From contig CAKUXR010000038.1 of the NCBI GenBank assembly GCA_934700615.1, positions 1 through 17,657 on the forward strand: 17,657 nucleotides of DNA, given 5' to 3'. Shown here in pieces: positions 1 to 6,852 of the stretch. Source of the DNA: an uncultured Bacteroidales bacterium (lineage in GTDB: Bacteria > Bacteroidota > Bacteroidia > Bacteroidales > UBA932). The notes under the pieces are model-generated. The model was not told where the DNA came from. It searched no databases and saw only the letters and a list, made by a program, of their open reading frames with translations. A program made the translations under genes and the position numbers. Numbering within the stretch: the stretch's first letter is position 1; each line of letters starts with the position of its first letter.

Positions 1-9
1 TTTTCTCAT
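1..9 (-). CDS. Possible start of a further minus-strand gene (first three codons only)
   Basis: Reading the minus strand off the left edge gives ATG AGA AAA (Met-Arg-Lys) at positions 9 to 1. Upstream is a good Shine-Dalgarno (AAGGAG, positions 36 to 31), followed at once by a perfect 6-bp hairpin (arms 26-31 and 15-20) and then five bases before the ATG. Such a clear ribosome-binding sequence is unusual in Bacteroidota, and it sits just below a terminator for the upstream operon. Only three codons are visible, so the product cannot be named. From memory, biosynthetic arginine decarboxylase (SpeA) of Bacteroidales starts Met-Arg-Lys, but that is a weak hint and not an assignment. Confidence 0.3.
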
Positions 10-14
10 CAGTC

Positions 15-36
15 GTGTACGTCCAGTACACTCCTT
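15..36 (-). promoter_or_regulatory. Shine-Dalgarno followed by a hairpin spacer before a possible start codon
   Basis: On the minus strand AAGGAG (36 to 31) runs directly into GTGTAC-TGGAC-GTACAC, a perfect 6-bp stem with a 5-nt loop (31 to 15). Five bases later comes ATG (9 to 7). Without folding, the Shine-Dalgarno is too far from the ATG. With the stem formed, the effective spacing becomes about five bases. The arrangement could tune translation of the gene leaving the window. This is an inference from sequence alone. Confidence 0.35.
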
Positions 37-104
37 CTTCGAAAAGAAATCTATCCTCGAAAATCCTTCACAAATCTCTACCAACTTATTTTTTCATGCT
101 TACT

Positions 105-137
105 AAAAAAACAGCAGCTAGTCATCACGACCTGCTG
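105..137 (-). terminator. Rho-independent terminator of the rnr-to-esterase operon
   Basis: Read on the minus strand, CAGCAG (137 to 132) pairs with CTGCTG (117 to 112). An inner GTC/GAC pairing is possible, and the stem is followed directly by seven T residues (111 to 105). It lies about 145 nt beyond the esterase stop codon. It is the first good intrinsic terminator after that gene and probably ends the transcript that starts upstream of rnr. Confidence 0.75.
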
Positions 138-280
138 CTGCTCACTTATTCAATATGAATTAAACTAGCTTATGTTATTATGTCTTCTGACACATGATAT
201 AACCATAATCGTGCCAAACTTGCCAAAAGACTAAAAAATATTTTTTCGGCGGCACGGTCATACGCAGAAAGACTCTCAGA
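138..280. other. AT-rich spacer between esterase and terminator; no gene seen
   Basis: This 143-bp stretch has no open frame with a plausible start and no tRNA-like fold. It contains a self-complementary A6-TA-T6 tract (233-246) and a short direct repeat of TGCCAAA (212-218 and 221-227). It probably is the 3' untranslated part of the operon transcript. A small RNA ending at the 105-137 terminator is possible, but no promoter box was recognised. Confidence 0.5.
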
Positions 281-1195
281 CTAATGAATCCATTTCTTGA
301 AAAACTTCCAGATTTCCTCACAGGTATCCATGCTGTGCTCACTCCAGCTGTGGTTTCCGCCTATGACCTCATAGAGCCACACCTCAGTTTCAGGGCCGTC
401 CGTCCATGCCGGGACTCCTCCCATATAGCGGTGCAGCACGACCTGGCGAGGCTCATTCTTAGGATTATCCACCGAAACCGCATTAACCTTCATAGGAAGG
501 GAATCCACCACCTCATAGGAGCAACGGGCTTCATTGACCCATTTGCTCACTGCGATAGGGACGGCAATATATGCGCCCCAGCCTCCCTTGTCCATAGGGT
601 CTCCGTTCCAGAGGGAAGTCTTGTCGGATGTTCCGTGGACCTCCATCAGGGGGACAGGCCCTCTGGCATTGAGGTCCTTCTGCATCCAATCCAGGGTCAG
701 GCCGGCAATCGGTGCGACAGCCGCAAAGAAGTCCGGCTTCAGATAAGCCATCAGGTAGCACATCTCTCCACCGTTGGACATGCCGGTAAGGAAAGTATTG
801 GTCCGGCTCAGGCCATATTCCTTCTGGAGATGGCGCGCAAGCTTACAGAGAAAGTCCACGTCATCGGTTTTCAGACCTTTCTGGAAAGGATAACCGACAT
901 TCCAGCAAGTCTTGCCCTTGCCGTCCACGGCTCCCTGCGGATAGCATACCGCGAATTTCTCCCTGTCAGCCACCTTGCACAAGTTCTGGCCTCCTTTCAT
1001 TGACCTTCCGCCATAGCCATGAAGAACCATGACGAGCGGCGCGTCAGAGGGAAGCCCGTCGGGAAGATAGAGCATGTACTCGCGTTCGAGTTTCTGATGC
1101 CTGAACGTAAAATGCTCAGGCTCGGCAGCATTGACATCGCCGAAAAAGAAAACTGTCGCAACTACGGCGACAGTCAACGATAAAAATCTATTCAT
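281..1195 (-). CDS. Secreted alpha/beta-hydrolase esterase (PHB-depolymerase/LpqC/feruloyl-esterase-like)
   Basis: A 304-residue exported esterase. Residues 1-23 form a signal peptide (hydrophobic core, then VNA before Ala24). The mature part is an alpha/beta hydrolase: HGYGG (59-63) supplies the oxyanion-hole region, GMSNG (138-142) is the GxSxG nucleophile elbow with Ser140, Asp191 in HGTSDKT is the likely acid, and His282 in GGNHSW completes the triad. This layout fits the esterase_phb/LpqC group, which includes carbohydrate-esterase-family-1-like feruloyl and acetyl esterases. The substrate cannot be read from the sequence; an acylated polysaccharide is the usual guess. The start codon overlaps the end of the DUF368 gene by 8 nt, so translation is probably coupled. 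It is the last gene of its operon before the terminator at 105-137. Confidence 0.85.
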   Translation of the reverse strand: MNRFLSLTVAVVATVFFFGDVNAAEPEHFTFRHQKLEREYMLYLPDGLPSDAPLVMVLHGYGGRSMKGGQNLCKVADREKFAVCYPQGAVDGKGKTCWNVGYPFQKGLKTDDVDFLCKLARHLQKEYGLSRTNTFLTGMSNGGEMCYLMAYLKPDFFAAVAPIAGLTLDWMQKDLNARGPVPLMEVHGTSDKTSLWNGDPMDKGGWGAYIAVPIAVSKWVNEARCSYEVVDSLPMKVNAVSVDNPKNEPRQVVLHRYMGGVPAWTDGPETEVWLYEVIGGNHSWSEHSMDTCEEIWKFFKKWIH

Positions 1196-2168
1196 TGTTT
1201 TCTGCTTCCTTAAGTTTATGAAGCGTACTGAGATATTCCAGACCAGCGACCAGAACCAGACCGACTATCGCCCAAATGATGGCTCCGGAAACCTGAAGGT
1301 CAATGACTTGTCCCATATTGCCGCCAGACGAAAGGAGCAAATCGGCACCAGCTTTTGCAGCTTCCGCATCCATTCCATCCCTAAGCAGCTGTGCCTGGGC
1401 GACTTTACTCATATCATTCCATGGCCATACCTTGACAAGGGCACCCAGGACAAAGCCCACGAGAACCAGCATGGTCGGTCTTTCGAATCTCTTCAGAAGC
1501 CAATGGAGGAACTTGGAGAAGCCCAGGATTCCGATTACGCAGCCAAGTCCGAAGACCACCAGAACCGGGATATTCAATTCATTGACAGACTGCATGATAA
1601 AGTCATATTTTCCGAGAATCACGAGGATGAAACTGCCTGAGATTCCAGGGAGAATCATCGTGCAGACAGCAATGGCCCCGCAGATGAAGATGAACCAGAG
1701 GCTGTCCGGAGTCGTGGTCGGCGACAAGGTGCATATTACTACGCCCAAAACAATACCGACGACAAAGAACAAGACATCATTGACCTTCCAACCTTTGATA
1801 TCATAAATCATGTAGGCCGATGAGGCGATGATGAGTCCGAAGAAGAAGGCCCATGTCTGGACAGGGTGATAAGCCATCACATAGACCATCAGTTTTGCCA
1901 ATGAAAATATGCTTATCAGGACACCGATGAACAGTGACACAAGGAATGTTCCATGGATATATCTCCAGAACTCTCTGAACTTGCCCTGCAGAAGGAGCTT
2001 CCAGGAAGAAGGATCCATCATGGCATTGAGAGCGTCGATGATTTCGGTGAATATTCCGGTGAGGAGCGCGATGGTTCCTCCGGACACGCCAGGAATCACA
2101 TTGGCGGCACCCATGCCGAAGCCCTTGATTCCGGTAATAATGTTTCTAGTCAATCCGTTCATTGTCAA
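1188..2168 (-). CDS. DUF368 membrane protein, probable undecaprenyl-phosphate translocase (PopT family)
   Basis: A 326-residue polytopic inner-membrane protein with about eight to ten hydrophobic segments. It carries the two DUF368 signature repeats, AANVIPGVSGGTIALLTG (21-38) and MILPGISGSFILVILG (171-186). These are related to each other and suggest an inverted-repeat membrane fold. DUF368 proteins (PopT) have been shown in other bacteria to return the lipid carrier undecaprenyl phosphate to the cytoplasmic face for reuse in peptidoglycan and surface-glycan synthesis; that role is inferred here from family membership. It begins 12 nt after the DUF6913-like gene and its 3' end overlaps the esterase gene by 8 nt. 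The length is close to family norm. Residues 252-290 form a variable polar loop. Confidence 0.88.
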   Translation of the reverse strand: MTMNGLTRNIITGIKGFGMGAANVIPGVSGGTIALLTGIFTEIIDALNAMMDPSSWKLLLQGKFREFWRYIHGTFLVSLFIGVLISIFSLAKLMVYVMAYHPVQTWAFFFGLIIASSAYMIYDIKGWKVNDVLFFVVGIVLGVVICTLSPTTTPDSLWFIFICGAIAVCTMILPGISGSFILVILGKYDFIMQSVNELNIPVLVVFGLGCVIGILGFSKFLHWLLKRFERPTMLVLVGFVLGALVKVWPWNDMSKVAQAQLLRDGMDAEAAKAGADLLLSSGGNMGQVIDLQVSGAIIWAIVGLVLVAGLEYLSTLHKLKEAENNE

Positions 2169-2180
2169 TATTAGTTATGT

Positions 2181-2714
2181 CTATCTGATTGTTTCCAGGT
2201 AACGGGTAATTTCGACGAAAGCTTCCTCCTGAGAGAAGCTCTGGCTTGGAGAATCGCCTATGACAAGATCGAAAGTCCTGCCTTTCAGCTGCTTACGACC
2301 AATCTTGAACCTCGCCGCAGAGCACTTCGCTATGCAGTCAATAGGAAAATGACTGTTGTCAATGAGAGATATCAGCATGTCCGGACTCTCCGTAGAGAAT
2401 GTCTTTATCGTCTCCATGCCCGGACGTCCCCACCAGTTCAAATCTTTCTTGAGCAAGGTCCTGTCAAGACTGGTGGTCTGCCTCTCGTCTTCGCCCTTTC
2501 CGGCAAAGTCGAAAAACCATATGGTAAGTTTTACCCCGTTGGCCTTGCAAAAGGCCTCAACCTTACTCTTGCATGACTCGCATCCTGTGTCTTCCGCATC
2601 CATAATCACTGTAGCAGAGCGGATTGCAGACAAAGGAAGAAGACCGGAGGTGGATTTACCGGCGGTCTTTCTTATAAATTTTCTTCTGAATATGTTCTTG
2701 ATGAATTCCAGCAT
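2181..2714 (-). CDS. Conserved Bacteroidota protein of unknown function (DUF6913-like)
   Basis: A 177-residue soluble protein. The start is basic (KNIFRRKFIRK, 6-16), without a signal peptide. A central stretch has alternating strands and helices, with a CxxC pair (Cys45 and Cys48 in TGCESCKSK), Cys56, the motif KKDLNWWGRP (89-98), and a later segment PDMLISLIDN...PIDCIAKCSAARFKIGR (111-140). The KDLNWxGxP and A-x-FK-x-GR patterns match what I recall of DUF6913, a Bacteroidota-restricted family of unknown role. The CxxC may be particular to this lineage. The start codon overlaps the kinase stop codon by one base (TGATG), so translation is probably coupled to the kinase. I do not assign a function. 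Confidence 0.7.
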   Translation of the reverse strand: MLEFIKNIFRRKFIRKTAGKSTSGLLPLSAIRSATVIMDAEDTGCESCKSKVEAFCKANGVKLTIWFFDFAGKGEDERQTTSLDRTLLKKDLNWWGRPGMETIKTFSTESPDMLISLIDNSHFPIDCIAKCSAARFKIGRKQLKGRTFDLVIGDSPSQSFSQEEAFVEITRYLETIR

Positions 2715-3745
2715 CAGTTCTCGTTTTCTTCCTCAACTTCACCGCCGTTGGCCTTGATAAGTTCACGGATCTCCTTCTTGGCGGCTTTCCATCTTGGAAT
2801 ATCAATCTTCGTGCCGATTACTTCGACGACCTTGGCAGCGATTATGGAACCGACCTCACCGCAAACCCTCAACGGCATCCCGAGCGAGTGCGCATAAAGG
2901 AATCCTGCCGCATAGGTATCACCGGCGCCTGTCGCATCAAGGGCTGTCGCAGGCCAAGCCTCAATGTAATGATACTCATCCCCGCTCTTTACCATTGACC
3001 CGTTCTTGCCGACTTTCACGACGGCTATCTTGCAGTGTCTCGAAATTTCGTCCAATGCCTCGCGAGGCTCCTGCTTGGCAAATGCCTTCGCCTCGGACTC
3101 GTTAGCAAAGACAATGTCAACGTACCTGTCCACTATATCATGAAGGAAAGCGTCGTTGGACTCGACCACATTATATGAGGCCATATCCAGAGATATGATG
3201 CATCCGGCATTGTGCGCCATTTCTACAGCCTTGCGGATAAGCGCCTGATTCTGAACCAGATATCCCTCGATATGGAAATAGTCATAACCCTCGAAATATT
3301 CCTGTTTCAAGTCCTCCGGGACCATTTCGAGCGCAGCGCCCATGTAGTTGGCGAATGTCCTTTCCGCGTTTGCTCCGGACACGAATACCATTGACCTTCC
3401 TGAAGGATTCTTTCCTTTGAGAAGCATTGTCTTCACTCCGTACTGCTCCTCGTCGCTCTTGAAAAGATGCCCGAGTTCATCTTCACCGACTTTTCCGATG
3501 AAAGCGGACGGCATGCCGAAAATGGCCGCGCAGGTGATGGTGTTCGCTGCCGAACCGCCGGCTACATAATGAAGTCCGTATGGTTTCAGGCTCTCAAAGA
3601 TTCTGTTGCCTGTCTCCATATCCACGAACTGCATGCTGCCTTTCGGGAGGTGGTACATTTTCAGGAATGAGTCGTCAGGAAGCACCGCCAGGATATCTGT
3701 CAATGCGTTTCCGATTCCCAGTATGGATTTCTTTTCTGTTTTCAT
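2714..3745 (-). CDS. PfkB-family sugar/nucleoside kinase (adenosine kinase/ribokinase-like)
   Basis: A 343-residue cytosolic kinase of the PfkB (ribokinase) superfamily. The N-terminal sugar-binding part shows GIGNALTDIL (10-19) and AGGSAANT (62-69), the glycine-rich substrate loop. NESE (215-218) is the Mg/phosphate NxxE motif. DATGAGDTYAAGF (270-282) holds the anion hole and catalytic base Asp276. The overall pattern resembles adenosine kinase and related Bacteroidota kinases often just annotated as PfkB carbohydrate kinase. ATP-dependent phosphorylation of a nucleoside or sugar hydroxymethyl group is expected, but the substrate is open. It starts 18 nt after the rnr stop and its stop overlaps the next start by one base, placing it in the rnr operon. 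Link to RNA turnover (nucleoside salvage after RNase R) is only a suggestion. Confidence 0.88.
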   Translation of the reverse strand: MKTEKKSILGIGNALTDILAVLPDDSFLKMYHLPKGSMQFVDMETGNRIFESLKPYGLHYVAGGSAANTITCAAIFGMPSAFIGKVGEDELGHLFKSDEEQYGVKTMLLKGKNPSGRSMVFVSGANAERTFANYMGAALEMVPEDLKQEYFEGYDYFHIEGYLVQNQALIRKAVEMAHNAGCIISLDMASYNVVESNDAFLHDIVDRYVDIVFANESEAKAFAKQEPREALDEISRHCKIAVVKVGKNGSMVKSGDEYHYIEAWPATALDATGAGDTYAAGFLYAHSLGMPLRVCGEVGSIIAAKVVEVIGTKIDIPRWKAAKKEIRELIKANGGEVEEENEN

Positions 3746-3763
3746 CGAAAAATATAGTGTTTG

Positions 3764-6709
3764 TTACTCTGATTTCTTCTTGCTTCTTGCCGCAGGCTTG
3801 TCGGCCTTCGGGGCAGCCTTTGACTTTTTGGAAGAAGGCTTCGCAGACTTTGCCTTGGAAAGCTTGATAGCCTGTTTCACCTTGGCCTTACGTGCAGCCT
3901 TATCTCCCTCACCAGCAGCAGGTTTCGGAGCCCTTACCTTCTTCACTACGGCTGGAGCGACAGGCATCGGCTGAGGGACCTCAGGGGCCTCAGGCACGGT
4001 AATCTTCGGCTCTACTTCCCTAACTTCTTCAGAAAACGGCCTATTTTCCCTAAAACTGTTTTCCTTTCTCGGGTAGGAGCCGCGTCCTCTTGTACCTCTG
4101 GAATCACTGAAGCGGTCACGCCTGGGAGAATCATCTCCATCCTTGCTACGGAAGCTGCGACGCTCTCCACGCTCCGAAGAGTCACCGAAGCTCTTTCTTC
4201 CGCCCTTCCCGAAACTGTCGGATTTGCGTCCGCCACGCATGTCAGAATCTTTCTTGCGGGTAGTCCTGTCAAATACTTTTGCTGCAGGCTCACGCTCTTC
4301 ATACTGTCCAGGGATATCCTCATGATGGCTCATGCGGTCTTCTCTTCCGGTTTCAACCAACTCATAGTCCAGGAGTTTCTGCTCGAGATTAGTAGATTTC
4401 ACACGGATTCTGACAGGGTCACCAAGGTTATAGATGACACCCGTACGCTTTCCGACTATCCTGTAATGCTCCTGGTCGAATTCGAAGAAGTCTGACTGGA
4501 CATCACGCAGAGCGACCATACCCTCGATCTTGGTAGGCTCGATTTCCACATACATGCCCCACTCGGTCAGTCCGGAGATATGTCCGTCGAACTCTCCTCC
4601 GACCTTGTCCTGCATGAATTCTACAAGTTTGTACTTGGTGCTCGACCTTTCAGCCTCAGCTGCAATTACCTCACGCTCAGACGCATGCTTGCATTGATCT
4701 TCATAATAAGCCTTGCTCTGGGAATCCGCTCCGTCGAGGTACATCTGCAGGAGCCTGTGCACCATCGTGTCCGGATAACGGCGGATCGGAGAAGTGAAAT
4801 GTGTATAGAACTTGAATCCGAGGCCGTAATGTCCGATGTTGTCAGTGCTGTAGCAAGCCTTTGCCATTGAACGCAATGCGAGGATTTCGATCGCGCTGAA
4901 CTCAGGCTTGTTCTTGGCCTCGGCGAGGAGTCCGTTCAATGCCTTCGCGAGTTTCCTTCCGTCCTCAGGTGCCTCCATAGTATATCCGAAGTTGCCGGCG
5001 AATGTCCTGAGTCCGGCCACTTTCTCCTGGTTAGGTTCATCATGGATACGATATACGAATGTCTTGGCAGTCTTCTTGGCTACACCGTTCATTTTTCCGC
5101 CGGTTGCGATGAACTCGGCAACTGAGCGGTTGGCAAGCAGCATGAATTCCTCGATAAGCCAGTTGGCCTCCTTGGAAATCTTCTGATAGACACGTACAGG
5201 ACGGCCCTTTTCATCTACCTCCACTTTCATCTCCGGGCGCTCGAAACTGATGGCTCCGGCAGCAAATCTGCGTTTGCGGAGAATAGATGCAATCTTATGC
5301 AATGTAAGTATAGCTTCCTTAAGTTCACGCGGAATCACGCAGCCTTCATAGACACCGGCACCCATCATTGCCTCCGAACGTCCTGCCGCCTCATGCTCAG
5401 CCCTTGCGGCTGCCTCAGGTGAAGCCTCCAGAACAGGGTCTTTCACAGCCGCATGGATACCGTCGGTACCGCCACGGAGATCCATCTCGAGAGACTTTTC
5501 CCCATTGTCAATGATCTGCTGTGCAGTCTCGTAGGCGAATCTGTAATTCGAATTGATTACAGTCCTTCCGAACCATGAGCTGACGACTCCGGCAAGCGGG
5601 GTAATCTCAAATACTGCCGAGAATGTGAGTTTTTCCTCATTAGGACGAAGTGAGCAGAGCTTGTTGGAAAGCTTCTCAGGAAGCATCGGCACAGTCCTGT
5701 CCACAAGATAGACTGATGTACCTCTTGCCTGAGCCTCCTTGTCCACGACGGAACCAGGTGTCACATAATAAGATACGTCTGCGATATGCACACCTACCTC
5801 GTAATTTCCGTTTTCGAGTTTCCTGAAAGACAGGGCATCATCGAAGTCCTTTGCATCCTCAGGGTCTATGGTAAATGTCAATGTATCCCTGAAATCCTTT
5901 CTGCCCTTGAGGTCTTTTTCTGTGATTTTGTCAGATATGCTGTCCGCAGCATTTTCCACCTCAGGCTCGAACCTGTACGGCAGACCGTATTCTGCCAGGA
6001 TGGAATGCATTTCGGTATCATTTGCACCAGGCTCTCCGAGCACATCCACAAGATGTCCCTTAGGGTTCGGCTCGCCCCTGTCCCAACTGTCGACAAGCGC
6101 CGCAACCTTGAGTCCGGCATGAACGGTGAGGTCCTTTGCCTCGCCATCCACCGTCTCATGAACACCGGCCACTGCAAATTCGCCGTTGCCGAGCGCCTTC
6201 AGATAGCCGCTCTCCGGAAGAGGATTCTTCCTTCTGTGAATAGGTTTGCCGTCAATGTCGGTTATGTCAATGCTGATGTCGTAAGGCATCACCCTGCTCT
6301 GCATGAGGACCCATGCCTGGTTTCCTACGACGTGGAGAACTCCCACAAATGGTTTGCGTGACCTCTCAACTATCTCAAGGATAACACCTTCCTGTCTTCT
6401 TGTATCTGTCTTTTCCTTAGTTACGGCAACCTTGACAGTGTCGGCATTGAGAGCGCCTTTGGTTTTACCCTGTCTCACATAGATATCATCCTCCATGCCC
6501 TCGACCTTCACAAAGACGAATCCGTCTCTTGTCATCTGGACCGTACCGACATACTCCGGATAGTCTTTCTTCATATCATCATTACCGCCGCGACCTTTTT
6601 TTGAGAAGTTGCCGCCTCTGCCTCCGGACCTGCGTCCGAAACCATTTCTTCTTTCTGAATCTTCGTGCCCGCGATTACCGCCATTACGTCTTCGTCTGTC
6701 AAATGCCAT
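3764..6709 (-). CDS. rnr: Ribonuclease R with extra RNB insertion and long disordered tail
   Basis: A 981-residue 3'-to-5' exoribonuclease of the RNase II/R family, which degrades structured RNA in the cytoplasm. Order of parts: Arg/Gly-rich start (1-45, with RGG and RRNGG blocks); cold-shock OB domains (about 50-240); RNB catalytic domain (about 265-655) with the metal-binding cluster Asp282, Asp288, Asp290, Asp291 in IDPEDAKDFDDAL, and HYGLGFKFYTHFTSPIRRYP (627-646); S1 domain (about 705-785); then about 195 residues of low-complexity Arg/Gly/Ser and Lys/Ala/Pro sequence. Typical RNase R is about 720-820 residues. The excess here is the tail plus an insertion of about 50 residues near 405-457. 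The start at 6709 lies just downstream of a perfect TATCTTTG box. It is the first gene of the operon that continues into the PfkB kinase. Confidence 0.95.
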   Translation of the reverse strand: MAFDRRRRNGGNRGHEDSERRNGFGRRSGGRGGNFSKKGRGGNDDMKKDYPEYVGTVQMTRDGFVFVKVEGMEDDIYVRQGKTKGALNADTVKVAVTKEKTDTRRQEGVILEIVERSRKPFVGVLHVVGNQAWVLMQSRVMPYDISIDITDIDGKPIHRRKNPLPESGYLKALGNGEFAVAGVHETVDGEAKDLTVHAGLKVAALVDSWDRGEPNPKGHLVDVLGEPGANDTEMHSILAEYGLPYRFEPEVENAADSISDKITEKDLKGRKDFRDTLTFTIDPEDAKDFDDALSFRKLENGNYEVGVHIADVSYYVTPGSVVDKEAQARGTSVYLVDRTVPMLPEKLSNKLCSLRPNEEKLTFSAVFEITPLAGVVSSWFGRTVINSNYRFAYETAQQIIDNGEKSLEMDLRGGTDGIHAAVKDPVLEASPEAAARAEHEAAGRSEAMMGAGVYEGCVIPRELKEAILTLHKIASILRKRRFAAGAISFERPEMKVEVDEKGRPVRVYQKISKEANWLIEEFMLLANRSVAEFIATGGKMNGVAKKTAKTFVYRIHDEPNQEKVAGLRTFAGNFGYTMEAPEDGRKLAKALNGLLAEAKNKPEFSAIEILALRSMAKACYSTDNIGHYGLGFKFYTHFTSPIRRYPDTMVHRLLQMYLDGADSQSKAYYEDQCKHASEREVIAAEAERSSTKYKLVEFMQDKVGGEFDGHISGLTEWGMYVEIEPTKIEGMVALRDVQSDFFEFDQEHYRIVGKRTGVIYNLGDPVRIRVKSTNLEQKLLDYELVETGREDRMSHHEDIPGQYEEREPAAKVFDRTTRKKDSDMRGGRKSDSFGKGGRKSFGDSSERGERRSFRSKDGDDSPRRDRFSDSRGTRGRGSYPRKENSFRENRPFSEEVREVEPKITVPEAPEVPQPMPVAPAVVKKVRAPKPAAGEGDKAARKAKVKQAIKLSKAKSAKPSSKKSKAAPKADKPAARSKKKSE

Positions 6710-6735
6710 AATTGTTTATGTTATAATATATCCTG

Positions 6736-6743
6736 CAAAGATA
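6736..6743 (-). promoter_or_regulatory. Bacteroidota-type -7 box for the rnr operon
   Basis: On the minus strand TATCTTTG matches the Bacteroidota sigma-ABfr -7 consensus TAnnTTTG exactly. It lies 26 bp upstream of the rnr ATG, giving a leader of roughly 20 nt. A -33 TTG at the usual spacing is not clear. A GC-rich hairpin (6795-6828) upstream isolates it from the previous gene. Confidence 0.6.
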
Positions 6744-6794
6744 ACAATAAAAAAGCAACCTCTCGCACAATAACAAGGAAATCAATACAAACGA

Positions 6795-6828
6795 GCCCCG
6801 GCGCCAGCAATACGGCTGGCGTCGGGGC
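6795..6828 (-). terminator. Strong GC-rich hairpin after the C1B peptidase gene, likely terminator
   Basis: The arms GCCCCGGCGCCAGC (6795-6808) and GCTGGCGTCGGGGC (6815-6828) form a 14-bp stem with one imperfect pair and a 6-nt loop. On the minus strand the stem is followed by CTCGTTTGTATT, a broken T-tract, about 25 nt beyond the peptidase stop codon. It probably ends the namZ-peptidase transcript. The imperfect tail lowers certainty about efficiency. Confidence 0.65.
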
Positions 6829-6852
6829 ACATAACTCAATATCGGAAACGTA

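Noticed and set aside
233..246. A6-TA-T6 palindrome as a bidirectional terminator
   Set aside because: The stem would be all A-T without a GC part; the GC-containing hairpin with T7 at 105-137 is a far better terminator.
1..280. tRNA or other known RNA gene at the left edge
   Set aside because: No cloverleaf, T-loop consensus or other familiar RNA signature was found on either strand.
284..1003. 239-residue plus-strand frame opposite the esterase gene
   Set aside because: The minus-strand frame has a signal peptide and full catalytic triad; the plus-strand frame is its shadow.
4012..4323. 103-residue minus-strand frame inside the RNase R tail
   Set aside because: It is an alternative frame of the low-complexity rnr 3' end without its own start signals; the rnr frame continues to its stop.
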